Below are positions 45,116 through 58,200 of a DNA stretch of 64,000 nt, piece by piece. Numbering within the stretch: position 1 is the stretch's first letter; each line of letters begins with the position of its first letter. The stretch comes from Trichodelitschia bisporula (lineage: Eukaryota > Ascomycota > Dothideomycetes > Phaeotrichales > Phaeotrichaceae). A program made the position numbers and the translations under genes. Location of the stretch: positions 534,211-598,210 of the forward strand of contig ML996691.1 in NCBI GenBank assembly GCA_010356995.1, read 5' to 3'. The notes beneath the pieces are model-generated. The model worked only from the letters and a program-made list of their open reading frames with translations. It searched no databases and was not told the origin of the DNA.

Positions 45116-48062
45116 TTATACGATGCCGAAGGTGCGTTTAGCAATGAAGAAGCACAGCAATCCAAACAATAGAAGCGCAACCGACACGCTGTAGAACCAG
45201 GTTAGGCCGTCGCTCTCCTGGCCAGGTACCGGAAAGTTTGAGCCGAACATGCCAGTGACAATGTTCATGGGAAGAACAATCGTGCCCAGTACCGTGAGCT
45301 TGCTAAGCATGCTGTTCGTTTGTTCGCCTTTTTCAGTTTGGCGGATGTTTATTTGGGCCAGGTAGTTGCTGTGGACCCGGGAGAGAAGGCTGCATGATGT
45401 TAGCGGACGCGAGTGCAGAGGAAGGGGACACTACTTTTCATGGTACGTCAGGGCGCCAACCATGGTGACAATGTGATCCTGAATATCTCCAAGATAAAGA
45501 CCGATCTCGCTTCTTGGAGCAACCTCCGACGTTTCGTTGCATCGCTTCGCAAAGCCTTTAATGACATCCGCCTTGTAACCAAGCAACCGCAAAAAGGTGA
45601 TGACCTTCTTTCGGCACTTTCCGATCCGACGTAGCATATCGCTTGCATTCATCACAGTTGTGGCGGAAGTGATGATAGAAAGCTTGTCGGACTCGATATA
45701 CGAGCCACGCTTCTCTGGATCCCCCTTTTCCTGTGTGGAATGTAATCCTAGGATAGCCGAGTCAATCGCGTCGACTTCATCCTCAATGCTTTCAATCAAG
45801 GGAGCATAGCAATCGGTGATGTCGTCAATGAGCGCATACGAAATCCAATCTGTGGACAAGACTAGATAGTCACTCAGTTGGCGTATGCGGCGCCGCACGT
45901 TCGCGGGATGAGGAGTCTGAGAATGATGAAACTTTATGGTAATGAAATTAGCAGGTCAGCAGCAGCAGATTTTTATTCCACTTACACTGAGCACGCATTC
46001 GCGGAATACGACTACATAGACGTTGAGAGGTTCCAGGTAGTCTTCGCTGGTCGGATCTTGCTCAAAACTCCTGTAATTGACGAAGTAACTGCCGAAGAGT
46101 CAGTAAGCATTCAACAGCGCGATAATCATAACCTACTAGTTCGAAAATAGTTCGACCTTCTCTCGGTTCTCTTCGGTGATTATATCTTCAGTAGTCAGTG
46201 GGTGGATGCCGAAGGTCTTTGACAGTATTTTCATCTCCGAGTCCGTCGGACAGAGTACGTCCAACCAGTATATTGGACGCGACCCGTATTTCTTTGGCTT
46301 TCCGTTGTGGTGATCTAAATGATGGAGTGAAGACCGCCCAGTTTCATGGTTTGCATCCGACAGCCGGTGTCTCCGGGGGAAGTAGGAAACCTGCTGCTCG
46401 GTGGGTTGCTTTGGGAACGATCCGACGAGGGGAGAGGGACTCCGGTGGGTGGTATTTTCATCATGATGGGTATCATCTCCTTCATCTGAGCTGTCGTCAG
46501 ACAGCAGAGGTGGATCGGGAATGAGTAGATCCCGGAATGTCTGGCCTTCCTGAGGAAGCTCTGAGAGAGTCTGGCTGTGAATGGTGCTATGGAAGTCTTC
46601 GTTGAAGTAGGTGAATCGGTACGGCGCTTCCTCTTCTTCCCTATGCCAAGTAATCTTCCGAGGGCGTAGACGTCCTCCGACAAGCAAAGGCTCACTAATC
46701 TTCCTTGCACGAATCCCCTCCATCGTCCGTTCTTCCTTTTCTTCGAGGGCCCAGGCTTCGAGCACGGCAAGGTCCGGCCACACGCGACGCCTTCGCCTTC
46801 TCCCTCTCACGGAGCTTTGGTCCCGGTCCCGTTCGTGCTTGGAGGCTGCCTCGTCAATTGACATGTCTTCTTGTGGGAAGCAAACGTCGTCCTCGGCGGC
46901 GTTAGTCATGCGCCTCTTCAGTCCGGAGTCCTGTGGAGGCGACGTAGAGTGGCCATATCTGTTTCGAATAGAACTCTCGTCAACGTCGAGAACCACATCG
47001 CGAGCCCCGTTTAAGCTCGGTGGGGTGGCGTCGCCTTCGATATCCGACCCGTGTAGCATGACATCGTCATATCGAAAGTCGGGGCTCAGAATTGGACTGG
47101 GAGGTACCGATGGAGGATTGTTGATGTCATAAGAACCGTCTCGTCCGTCCGCCCGATCTTGAGAATGCCGACTTCCCAATGCTTTCCTGCGGGCGGATGC
47201 CAGTGAGTCCGAAGACCGCTCCCTTTCGATAGGCAGGTTGCTTGAGCCATTGCCAGCATAGGATATTCCGCGAGGTGTGGTAGCTCCCCGATTCTTAATA
47301 GATGTCCCGAGCAGCGGGGTCCCATCATCAGCACCGACTGCTTCCTCGTCCTCTTCGCTGTAGGAGGCCCGAATGACTCGGCTCAACCTCGAGCGCGTTA
47401 AATTGGAAGCACGGTGCGGCGTGGAGGTGGATTGGCGACGAGTTGAGGGGAGACCTAGAGACTGGGTGGAATGAGCCGCAGCTTGACCGACTGCACTCTG
47501 CCGGCGGGCTTGCATCGGAACTTGCTGGCTTTGGACTATCAGTGAATGATCCTGTAGGAATAGGGGCCGTAGATCACTTCTTGACGTACCGATGGTCAAG
47601 CAAGGCCTCGCTCTCCAAGCTCGTATTGCTTTTCGGACCTCCAGGTATGAGGTAGAAGGTATCTCGCGAGCCCGAGGCTGTCATCGGCCCATCTAGGTGT
47701 GGCGAATGTGACTCTTCATCAGGACCAACCTCCACTGCAGGTGCCGCAAACGATTGACGCCGGTTTCGTCTCTTCTTCCCTCCCTTGTGCTTCTTCTTCT
47801 TGGGTGCCGGCGGATGATCAGCGTTGCGCGAAGACGTCTGGGCTTCCTGCTGATGCGGTTGAGAGGTGTTGAAGCGGGGGCGTCGTTGTGCTTCGGCAGA
47901 GGGGGCGACGGCAGAGAAAGGTGAGACTTGAGGAGCAACCCCGGAAGCCTGCCCGAATGACCACGGCGTGCGAGAAGTCGGATTGAGTGCTTCGGGACTA
48001 GCAGACACCTTTGACATCTCGCCTTCACCCGGAGAAGGGCTTCGATCGCGTCGTGACGCCAT
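45116..48062 (-). CDS. CorA/MNR2-like magnesium transporter with GSN in place of GMN
   Basis: Membrane transporter of the CorA superfamily (fungal ALR/MNR2 branch), expected to carry Mg2+ across the vacuolar or plasma membrane. Five exons: 48062-47590, 47528-46137, 46088-45986, 45931-45435 and 45389-45116, giving 912 residues. A long Ser/Arg-rich disordered N-terminus (with KKKKHKGGKKRRNRR and RRRRRRVW) precedes the cytosolic CorA funnel (WLDVLCPTDSEM, HPLTTEDI, YYFVNYRSFEQDP, YALIDDITDCYAPLIESIEDEVD). Two C-terminal membrane helices close the protein. The signature after TM1, normally GMN, reads TGMFGSNFPVPGQ here. Introns 1 and 3 end in AAAG rather than YAG, and introns 2 and 4 start with GTAGGT and GTAGTG; the joins are nevertheless supported by conserved protein sequence, strongest for introns 2, 3 and 4. 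The intron 1 junction is less certain. Confidence 0.9.
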
Positions 48063-48818
48063 TGGATAGGTGGTTGCGGGAAACGTAAATGGAGGCGGAT
48101 GGAGCTTTTGAGCAACCGCGCCGTGCTTCTCGATTTAACCGGCTTCAGAAAGATGCAGGCGATGCGAAAGGTGCCGACGTGAGTGAAAGCGATGAATGTA
48201 TCCTACGGTAGAGAGTGACGGGGGTACTGGGAGCGCCAACGGGGGGTCAGCGAGCGAGTGACGCAGCGGCACCGATATCATAGGCTCGGATATGGTTTGA
48301 GATGGCGTTATCGTTGGAATGGTCTGCAGTCGGAACTTAATGATGTGCAAAAAGTGGAAAGGATGCTGGACTACTCTTCTCGGGTACGGACAAGCCCACA
48401 AATGGACTGACAGCACTACAGTACGGATGTAAGAGGAGGCACACGAGCTTTGCACTTCAACGGGGTGTGACGCAAGGCGGGTACCGCCAAGCTTCAATGC
48501 GGTCCCGACAAGCTCCCCCTGGACCAACCGGAAAAGTGCCTGCCTGTGACACTGTGGCGCTTTGAGCCTCAATTACCTTCGTACATCCATTAATGGAGCT
48601 CTGTACTCGTCAACGCTTTCGCTACTGCACTGTAAGTTGTTACAGCACAGTATTGACATTCAATCATCATACAGAGTACTGCAGATCGTCAATTCTACTA
48701 CGTAGGGTTGAATTTTGCCTGCTCTATGGATACCATGGACTCCCTCATACCCTCACCTGCTTATGCGCTATGCACAACAAACGCCCATGATGCACATTTT
48801 AACCAGCTCGAATTCTGC
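48063..48818. other. Intergenic
   Basis: This 756-bp space lies between the CorA-like start and the helicase stop, both genes on the minus strand. No gene is recognised. Confidence 0.6.
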
Positions 48819-51800
48819 TCAAGAACCACGCTTCCCATCCTTCAGCGAAGCATTAGCACAGACCTGCTCAAACATCGCCATCCATCGCTTGAGGCCCGGA
48901 CTAAGGTCTTTGGTCGGGGCTTTGAGCTTCTTCTCAACGATCTCTTCCATCTTTTTCCTGAACACCTTCAGGGCGATGGTTCCTTTCCAGCCATCAATCT
49001 TCCATCTCATCCGGTTTCCGTCGATAACCACCAGTCCAGCATACACCTTGAACTCAGCCTCGCCAGCCAACAGCATGAGGGGAAGATCTTGAACCCCGTT
49101 AGTGGACATGGCGTTGTACGGCCTGTTGCCACTCATTTGCATCATGGAGTAATACGAAACGTATTTGAGGTTCGGGTTGCGCTTATTCACCGACGATGGA
49201 TGCAGTGAGACTGACTGGCTGTTGGCGACGTTGCGCCAGCCTTTGCCGTCCCGAACCAGAAGCTTCGGATAGAATGACCAGGCGATGACGGCGGTTGTAA
49301 CCACCTCGTTGTCACTGTTGATGTCGGCCCCTTCAGGCATTTGGACAAACGGGCGACCCCGCCCGTATGCTCCATACCTGTTGAGGTTCTGGCGGATACT
49401 AGACACCTTCAACAGTCCGGTTTCCCCCAGGGCGGTCAAGAGCTGGGCTTTCAGATCTTCAACGCTGGTCAAGTTTTCGTTGCTGAGAAAGTTTTTATGG
49501 CAAAAGCCAGCAACCGATTTGTCCGGGGATTGAGCAACCTTTCGCCATGCGCAGTAGGCATTGTATGCCGTCAGCAAATCGGAATCGCCTTTGGCAAATG
49601 CCAGACGCACACTGTCCGCTCGCTGCTTGGCACCGAATGGAGTGATGAAGGGCGACTTGGAGGAAAGGATCGCCGCAACTGTGAGTCCCATATCCAGGCA
49701 GCCAAATATCGCGGAGAGCAAACATAACTTCCCCAAGCTCGCATCTAAGGGCAATTTTGCGAGCTGATTCCCGAGGGACGTGAGATCTTCGTTCGTTGTC
49801 AATGCACCAACCTCGATTAGTGCATCGACAGCCCTTTGAATGTTCTTAGATGATGGTGGATCAAGAGCATCCGAGAGCGTCTGTTCAACGTCACCAAGTC
49901 CGCACACTTTGACGCGCATGACAAGATCCTGTAATGACAGGCGAAGCATTTCAGGGGTTTGCTGCGGCGCCATGAGTTCGTCGTGCCGGTAGCGAGTGAA
50001 AAGATGGAAGCAGAGGCCCTCTTGAACACGCCCAGCTCTTCCACGACGCTGCTTCGCGTTGGCGCGGGATATGAAAGACTGGATTAGTCGCGAAAGCTGC
50101 CGCCGTTCGTCGTATCTCATCTCCTTGTGCTTTCCAGTGTCGATGACGCAGGTGATGTCGGGAATTGTAATCCCGGTCTCCGCGATGTTCGTTGCCAGAA
50201 CAATTTTCCGAACGCCTGGAGGAGGAAAGGAGAAGGCTCGCTGCTGGTCTTCGGTGGCGATAGAGGAGTGAAGCGGGATAATCCATGTGTTGTGCATGAA
50301 ACTGTTCGATCCAACGAGCATGTCGTTTAACTCTCGGATCTCCGCCATTCCTGGGAGGAACACCAGAATCGCCTTGCTATAGTCGATGTATATCGGATCG
50401 CTGGCTACTCGCTCCACTACACCGGATAGTTAGCAGGACCATACTGGACAAGGGTACTTTACGAATGTGCTTACTGAGTTTGATGATGAGGTCATAATCG
50501 ATTCGGTACTCATCGTACGTTTCCAAAGTCTTTCGAGTATGCGAACTGTATCCCTGAAGCTGCTTCGGAATGCCGGAAGTTTCTTGATCAACATTCACAT
50601 CGGTATCCGAATCAGCTGCGGACCCAATCGGCATTTTGCCCCCGCCGGAATAATGCGTCAGTTCAATGGCGTCCTCCAGGAACCTGGTCTGCACAGGAAA
50701 GGTGCGACCAGGAACTTCAATGATGGGAGCACCGCCCAGGTACCGGGAGATCCGGTTTGCGTCTATAGTCGCACTCATCAAGATAACCTTCAGCTCTGGA
50801 CGGCGGAGTATGAGAGATCTCATCACTATCAAAAGAAAATCTGTGTCAATCGATCTTTCGTGAACCTCATCTATGATCAGATGGGTGATGTCGTCTAGGC
50901 CTAACGATGATTCGAGCATGCGCAACACTATTCCGATGGTCGAGTACACAAGCCGAGTCTGGGGAGACATCCGGGATTCGAGTCTTATGGCATAGCCAAC
51001 AAGTGAACGAGGGGTTCCTAGCTCTCCCGGAGCTTCACCCAGCTCTTCGCTGACACGTCGAGCAAGGGACACGGCTGATATCCGCCGTGGTTGTGTACAA
51101 TAGATTTTACAGGAGTTACCCCGGGCCAACTCATGCTCCAGAATGTACGCGGGAAGCTGGGTGCTCTTGCCGCATCCGGTTTCTCCGCAGAGAATGACGA
51201 CTTGGTTTCCATCAATCATCGCCAGTGCGGCCTCACGGAAGCCAAACATTGGAAGCGTCATGCGGGAAGTAAGCATGTACTGGTATGAGCGAGTAGAAGC
51301 CTTGCGGGCCCACAGAGCCATCAAGTCTTTGGAAGGTGCTGCAGATGCCGCTTTGCTTTCAGACTGATCTCGACTGGAATCCGTACCATTGAGCCCTCTG
51401 GTTCGGCCTCGGAAAGCAGATGCCAAAACAACACCGTCCTCCTCTTCAGTTTTACTGTGGTCGAACACTGCGCCGCGGATCAACTTTAGCGTTTCGCGGT
51501 CAGCGATATCGGTTTGCTCTTTCAAGTGATCGCCAAGCTCGGTGTATAGCTCTCTCCAAGCGGCCGGGAGCTTCGTCCAAGCCTTGTCCTCCTTTGCCGC
51601 CGAAGATAACAGGTAGAACAAAGCAACTGTAGAGACGAACCCTTCGCTCTGCTTTTGGTCAGGAGTCGCAATCCCAATCATGCCGAATGACACTTCCGAA
51701 ATTTGACTGCCGTCCCTGGAAGAACTCTTTTGAACAACTGATATCCACGGCACGTGCGTATCAAGGAGCCTGGGCTGGTCTCTCGACCAAGTGATCACAA

Positions 51801-53346
51801 CCATATGCCGATTGGTGAAGCTCGACCTAGAGATCAGCTTGAAGTTCAGCTTCACGCCTGGATCTCTTGCTCTGCATGCGTCATCGAGAACTCTACGAGG
51901 GCTCATTCCAACCGCTTTCCCGAAATCTCGGAGAATAATCGTTGGGCCAGTACTGCTTTCGGAATTTTTCAAATTCGTGACCTCTCCACCAGGCTCCGTA
52001 AACATGTCTCCCAGGCCATCATCTCCAGAATCTGTCACCGATTCCGACTCTTCGCCGGTGGACCCTTCGTCGGGGATAATTGCAGACGGCTTCTTGGGGG
52101 ATTCACTGCGTATAGCAAGAGGCTGAAGTCGTCTCTCCAAAGCAGCTACTTGCGCAAGCTGATTGCGTTTCGCCGTCCAGAGTGCAAGAGCTTCGTCCTT
52201 GTCGAACAAGATGTCAGACTCAATGAGATCGAGCTTTGATTGGAGCTTCCGCCAACTGGGGGTCGACTCGGGGGAAGCCTTGAGCTTGTGGTTGACTTTG
52301 CCGCCGAATTTCCTGACTTGCGCCTTGCCATTGGAAGAATCATCGAGTTCTGGATGCAAGCGGTACATGCGTTCCTTGATCGTCAAGTACGTTGAAACCA
52401 GCTCATCGGGTTGCAAGTCGCTTTCGATATCGCTCACGCTGACGTCCTCTTGTACGGCTGGTGCAGATGGAGGGTCAGGCTTAGATTTGCGGGCGGGAAC
52501 CCTAGACGAAGACGTAGGTTCCGGGGTGCTTGTCCTGGATGTGCTGGGAGTGCTCGCCATCTCGCTCTGTTGCCCATACTTGTCCCGCTTCCATTTGGGA
52601 GTTTCAGAGCTGGAATTCAGACCGGAATTTGACTGGCTGATGGCATGAACAGTGGTGTTCTGCTTGCGCTGGATCAAGTTGGGCAGACGTGCTTCATCGA
52701 GATCCAGAGCCAACATATCTAGGCTCTCCCTAAGACCCCAAATGTATGACCCGGGGTCTTCATATGGCGGATTCTTGAGCAGCTTCTTCAGATTATCCAT
52801 GATGCAGTCTTGCGCCACCCCCACGCCTGAAAGTGTCTCGAAAAGCGTCCAGCATTTAATCAAGAGTTCTTCTTCGGAAGACTTCCTCACAAGAAACGAG
52901 GCTTGAGGAGCATAACCGGTCTCAGAAGCGTCCCCCTTGATCAGATCAAATATCTGGGATAGCAGGTCTCCTGAAAGCCACTGGTTTAGGGCTAGGCTCT
53001 GGGCTTCCTGCGAGCGTCTGCAGTCGGTCTGGAGTTTGGATATTTGGCGAGAAGAATCGCGCCGCACTTTCGCGGCACATTTATCTACGAGCATTTGAAG
53101 CTCATTTTGCTCGAGCTGTTGTTCAAACTCTTCGGGAGTTAAATTCAGTAGCTCATTGATCGGTTCGCTCGGCTCCGGACGGGAAGGCAAATCGGGTTTC
53201 GCAACCTGAGGGGTTTCCCGGAGCTGTTGTGGAGTTTCCGTCGGCGTTACTTCAACTTTTTGCTTCTCTATATTGGCCTTCGAGGCGACAGAGGATGTTG
53301 CGAAGCCGCGAGCCGGGTTTACGGCTTGTTTCTTTTTCTTCGCCAT
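48819..53346 (-). CDS. DEAH-box RNA helicase, DHX29/YLR419W-like
   Basis: DExH RNA helicase of the DHX29/DHX57/DHX36 group. The family is linked to scanning on structured mRNA leaders and other RNP remodelling; the closest yeast relative is probably YLR419W. Two exons, 53346-50475 and 50416-48819, give 1489 residues. The N-terminus is Lys-rich (MAKKKKQ). Helical and RWD-like material runs to about residue 700. The helicase core has Walker A GETGCGKST near 720, motif II DEVH near 823, motif III SAT, motif V ATNIAETGITIPD and motif VI QRRGRAGR. The HA2/ratchet and OB-fold domains (YVSYYSMMQMSGNRPYNAM) follow. The 58-nt intron lies between the two RecA domains. The start is the ATG of MAKKKK; an upstream non-ATG extension was discarded. 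The gene is divergent from coatomer zeta, 519 bp apart. Confidence 0.93.
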
Positions 53347-53865
53347 GGTTGGATGTAGTGAAATTCGGAGTGCAGTGGCGCCAGGTTGGTAAGGTGGAAG
53401 ATATGGCAACTATGGCGAGAAACCCGCCAGAAAAGTGAGGGAAGGTGGTGCTTTTGTACAATATCAAGAGTCATCAATGTCGGTTGCGGCTTGCCACAGC
53501 CAGTATCGATCAAGGGCCATGCAAAAAGGTCGTAGCCGCCCCTCTCCGCAAAAACTCTCAGGCGAGGCGGCCACGACTTCTTCAGGTTGTCCTGAGACGT
53601 TAATGCCTTCTTAGTGGCATTTAATGCCTTAGAACCTTAAAAAGGGCTTGGCTAAACGACGTTGTCTCTTGGAGAGGCATCAAACAGCTACGCTTGTCCC
53701 CCATTGCTAAGCTGAACATTGCTCGACAGGACGTGCAGACTCTGACTTCAGCTCCTTTCAAGCACCGGACGACCCCCTAAACTTTCTAGTTGCTGGAGAC
53801 CTTCTGCCGTCAATAACAGCCGCACCACTATTGTCCGAATATCGCGACCCGCGAGCTCTCCCACC
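53347..53865. other. Divergent promoter region, helicase / coatomer zeta
   Basis: These 519 bp between two divergent start codons hold both promoters. The stretch 53595-53650 has a short AT-rich segment with repeats of the word ATGCCTT (GTTAATGCCTTCTT, TTTAATGCCTTAG). No gene is seen. Confidence 0.6.
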
Positions 53866-54719
53866 ATGGCGCCCAACATGTCACTCTTCTCGATCAACGC
53901 GATCCTCATCATCAGCACTGATGATTCGTCGCGAATCTTTGCGAAATACTACAACGCTCCTCATGCCCCGCATGGCACGCCGGCCAATTCTACGAACTAC
54001 CCGGGCGCAAACCCGTACCCTACATTGAAGGATCAGAAGGCGTTTGAGAAGGGGCTGCTGGAGAAGACCGCCAAGACTACAAATGACATTATCCTCTATG
54101 GTCAGTCTAGCGTCGTTATGTGGTTTGGGTCGCTGACAAGCTGTAGACAACCGTTAGTGCATGCTGATGTAGAATAATCACCGGCTGTTAACATACGCTA
54201 GGCATTGTGGTGTTCAAGATGGAGTCAGATGTCATGCTAGTACGTCAATTATGGGTTACGGGAGTCCTCAAGACTAACCTCCATTGCAGTACGTCGTTGG
54301 GGGAGCTGATGAGAATGAAATCTTGCTCTTCAATGCCATTCTAGCCCTCCGCGACTCTCTTACCATTCTTCTCAAGTATGGTTTCTCGAACGCTAGCTGT
54401 TATCATAGCACTAAGCAATATCTAGGAACTCAGTGGACAAGCGGACAATTATCGAGTAAGTTATGGTGTAGCGCGCATGTCAGTCGATACTCATGCTCCC
54501 AGGAACTACGACCTGGTATCCCTCGCTATCGACGAGCTTTGTGATGACGGTGTGCTGCTGGAGACAGATCCTGTCACTATCGTCACGCGCGTGAGCAAAC
54601 CACCGCCCCAGGACATCGGAATGCCAAAAGGTGGAATCGAGCTCTCCGAACAGGGTCTCCTCAACTTCTGGGAGTTTGGAAAGGCCAAAGTTGCGGAATC
54701 TATTCGTAGAACACTCTGA
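53866..54719 (+). CDS. RET3: Coatomer subunit zeta
   Basis: Small subunit of the COPI coat that mediates Golgi-to-ER retrograde transport. It pairs with gamma-COP in the F-subcomplex and has a longin-like (AP sigma) fold. Six exons: 53866-54100, 54147-54152, 54202-54239, 54290-54375, 54426-54455 and 54503-54719, giving 203 residues. Exon 2 is only 6 nt (ACAACC). It is needed to produce ILYDNRIVVFKMESDVMLYVVGG, whose Asp-Asn-Arg is conserved in fungal zeta-COP; both flanking introns (46 and 49 nt) have GTCAGT/GTTAGT donors and TAG acceptors. Exon 5 is 30 nt (NSVDKRTIIE). Other family blocks are SLFSINAILIISTDD, DLVSLAIDELCDDGV and SEQGLLNFWEFGK. Reading through intron 1 gives a premature stop within intron 2. 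Confidence 0.94.
54147..54152 (+). other. 6-nt micro-exon of RET3
   Basis: ACAACC between two short introns supplies Asp (partly), Asn and the first base of Arg in the conserved YDNR stretch. No alternative pair of splice sites was found that gives this conserved sequence. Confidence 0.8.
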
Positions 54720-55277
54720 GTTATTCCGCCGCGCATTGTGGCACTGCACGAAAGTAACGGCGGTGATGAGCTACAAGCACTGATTGTCGGCAAGGCGTTT
54801 CGAGATGGTATTTCAAGCGGGATCTCTTTCGGCGACGAGCTCTCTACATGTATGACTTGCTTCCACTGCGACGTATAGCATAAGCTATGTCAACAGCCAA
54901 AAGAGACAATCCAAGCTTCTGCTTACGACCGGATAAGATGTTGACTTCCTGGCTTGGCGCCCGTCAGCCCTATAGCAGGGTGCGGCGCTCATGACCATCA
55001 GAAGCGGGGCGATGGCCGACTCGCAATAGCTCGAAGACAATATTGAACACAGATAGATCTCTAGTGACATTTTCGCTAGTGTTTGTCCATGTATACAAGG
55101 TGTGATCGGTAGTCGTGGCTGTATTTCAGTATGGCAATACTCTCGCCATGCACTATGAAGGTAGCTCATGAATCATCCGAATTTTTCCCGGGCGTGCTTG
55201 CTACCCCGCCCCCACCATCAGTGCAGATGGAAGTGACGTTACGCGTTCCCTAAAAATACAGCAACCCCACACTCACA
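54720..55277. other. Intergenic
   Basis: This 558-bp space separates coatomer zeta and RQC2, both on the + strand. No gene is seen. Confidence 0.6.
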
Positions 55278-58200
55278 ATGAAGCAGAGATTCTCTTCTCT
55301 CGATGTCAAGGTATGCTCTAACCGTACATCCAGAGCCTGCAAATATCTTCTAACAGCTCTAGGTCATTGCGCATGAGCTCAACGCGCAGCTTACCTCGCT
55401 ACGGGTTAGCAATATCTACGACCTGTCTACAGTGCGTACCTTGCTGTACAACCCCTCACTTAAGACTGAACTAAAATGTGACCACTAGCGGATCTTCCTC
55501 TTCAAGTTCCAAAAGCCAGACCACAAAGAACAGCTCGTAGTCGAATCCGGGTTCCGATGCCATCTTTCCAGCTTCGTCCGCACTGTTGCAGATGCGCCCT
55601 CAGCCTTCGTCACACGCTTGCGCAAGGCTCTCCGGACTCGGCGTGTCACCAAAGTTTCGCAAATCGGCACGGACAGAATCATTGAGCTCGAGTTTTCCGA
55701 AGGGACATACCGGCTGTTTCTGGAGTTCTATGCCGCTGGAAACATTGTGCTCACGGATAATGAGTTGAACATCATTGCGCTCCTTCGGAACGTGGATGAA
55801 GGCTCTGAGCATGAACGGCTCAGAGTGGGACTTAAGTATAACCTTTCTATGCGGCAGAACTTTGCCGGTGTGCCGCCTCTTACCAAGGAGCGGATAAGGG
55901 ACGGTATCCAAAAAGCCCTGGCCAGACAGCAAGGCACCGAGTCCACGGGAAAGAAGGCGAGGCAGAAGGGCAAGGACGCCCTACGGAAGTCGCTGGCCGT
56001 GTCTATCAATGAGTTCCCTCCCATGCTGATAGACCACGCTATGCACGCGGGTGGGTTCGATCCGACAACTCCACCGGAGAAGGTGTTGGAAAACACAGAG
56101 CTGTTGGACAAGCTTCTCGGCGCCCTGGAAGAAGCCCAAAAAGTTGTCTCGCATATCACGCAAGCCGATCTCGCCCAAGGGTATATATTTTGCAAAAGGC
56201 GCGAGGATGCGCCGGGAGATGCGAAGGACGATACTACTGAAAGCAAGTTGATATACGATGATTTCCATCCCTTCCTACCAAAACAGTACGCCGATAATCC
56301 CGACCTTACTACCTTGGCGTTCGAAGGATTCAACAAGACCGTCGATGAATTTTTTTCTTCCATCGAAGGCCAGAAGCTAGAGTCGCGTCTCAATGAGCGC
56401 GAAGAGACGGCGCGAAAGCGGCTCGAGGCGGCGAGGCTTGAGCATCAAAAGAGGCTTGGTGGTCTGCAAGAAGTGCAAGCACTTAATATCCAGAAAGCCG
56501 AGGCTATTCAGGCCAATGTCGAAAGAGTCCAGGAAGCCACCGCGGCCGTCAACGGACTCATCGCTCAGGGAATGGACTGGGTGGACATCGGGCGTCTGAT
56601 CGAGGTCGAGCAGAAACGCAACAACCCAGTGGCGCAGACCGTAAAGCTGCCCCTGAAGCTGTACATCAATACCGTTACCTTGTGGCTCTCGAAGGCGGAG
56701 GTCATCGAGGATGATGATGCATCAGCTGCGCTGGAGTCCGAAACGGAGAGTGAGGACTCGGATGTCGAAGAGCCTCCTGAGACGGTCTCGCAAAAGGGGA
56801 AGCAGAAATCTAAGGGAGCCCAGGAAACGCGTTTGGCCGTTGACATCGACCTCGCCCTGTCTCCTTGGGCTAACGCCAGTCAATACTATGATCAAAAGAA
56901 GAGTGCGGCTGAGAAGGAAGATAAGACGCTCAAAGCATCAACGAAAGCTCTCAAAAGCGTCGAACAGAAGATCGTCACAGACCTGAAGAAGGGTCTGACG
57001 CAAGAGAAGGATGTTCTCCGTCCGGTACGCAAGCAATACTGGTTCGAGAAGTTCCACTACTTCATTTCTTCAGATGGCTACCTTGTCATAGGCGGACGGG
57101 ATGCACAGCAAAATGAGATCCTGTACCGCCGGTATCTCAAAAAGGGAGATGCCTACGTCCACGCTGATCTCTCCGGCGCATCATCTGTTATCATCAAGAA
57201 CAACCCCTCTACCCCCGAAGCCCCGATCCCACCATCTACGCTCTCGCAGGCCGGGACCCTGTCCGTTGCTACGTCCAACGCCTGGGACTCGAAGGCCGTG
57301 ATGTCAGCCTGGTGGGTGAACTCCGATCAAGTTTCCAAGACGGCACCGACCGGAGAATATCTGACAACCGGCGGGTTTATGATTCGGGGCAAGAAGAACT
57401 TTCTTCCACCCGCTCAGCTGCTCCTCGGGTTTGCAATCATGTTCCAGGTTAGTGAGGAGAGCAAGCTTCAGCATAAAAGGCACAGAATCGATTATTCGGG
57501 CGCCAATGCTGGCGAAGATCGCAAAGCGCCGGTCGCGGCTCCCGATAACGAGGATGAGAGTAGCTCAGACGAATCCTTTCCGGATGCCGACCCCATGCGG
57601 TACGACTCAGACTCTGAGGGTGATGACGGAACATCGCACAAAGCCAATCCTTTGCAAAGTCTCACGTCTGCCTCAGCTCCTCAAGGAAAGGACTCTAAGA
57701 AAGACGAGGAAGATGGACCTGAAAGCGACGAGGACAGCGACAAGGAAGAGGAGGAGGAAAAGGCAAAGGAAGGAGAAGAGGAAGCGAAGGCAGAAGAAGA
57801 CGGAGACCAAGAGGAGGAAAACCTAGCAGAAGTAGAAGAGGAGAACGACGCCGAGGAACCCGTCTCGAAAACGCACCCAACAGGCAGCAAGCCCAGCCCA
57901 CCCGATCAGCCCCCCTCCATCACTAGCACGCCCCAAGCAAAGAGTAAACCCCTCCCGCGCGGCAAGCGAGGCAAGCAAAAGAAAATCGCCGCCAAATATG
58001 GGTGGCAAGATGAGGAAGAGCGCGAGCAGGCACTTCAGCTCCTCGGCTCCAAGTCTGGGCAGGAGCGCGCCGCGGCTAAAGAAGTCGCAATGAAGGCAAA
58101 AAAGCAACAGGAGGAGGAAAGCAAGAAGCGTCGCCGCGAGCTGCATCTCAAGACGCAGACGGTTGGGCTGGCACTGGAACAGGCGCGCAAGGCGGCGCTT

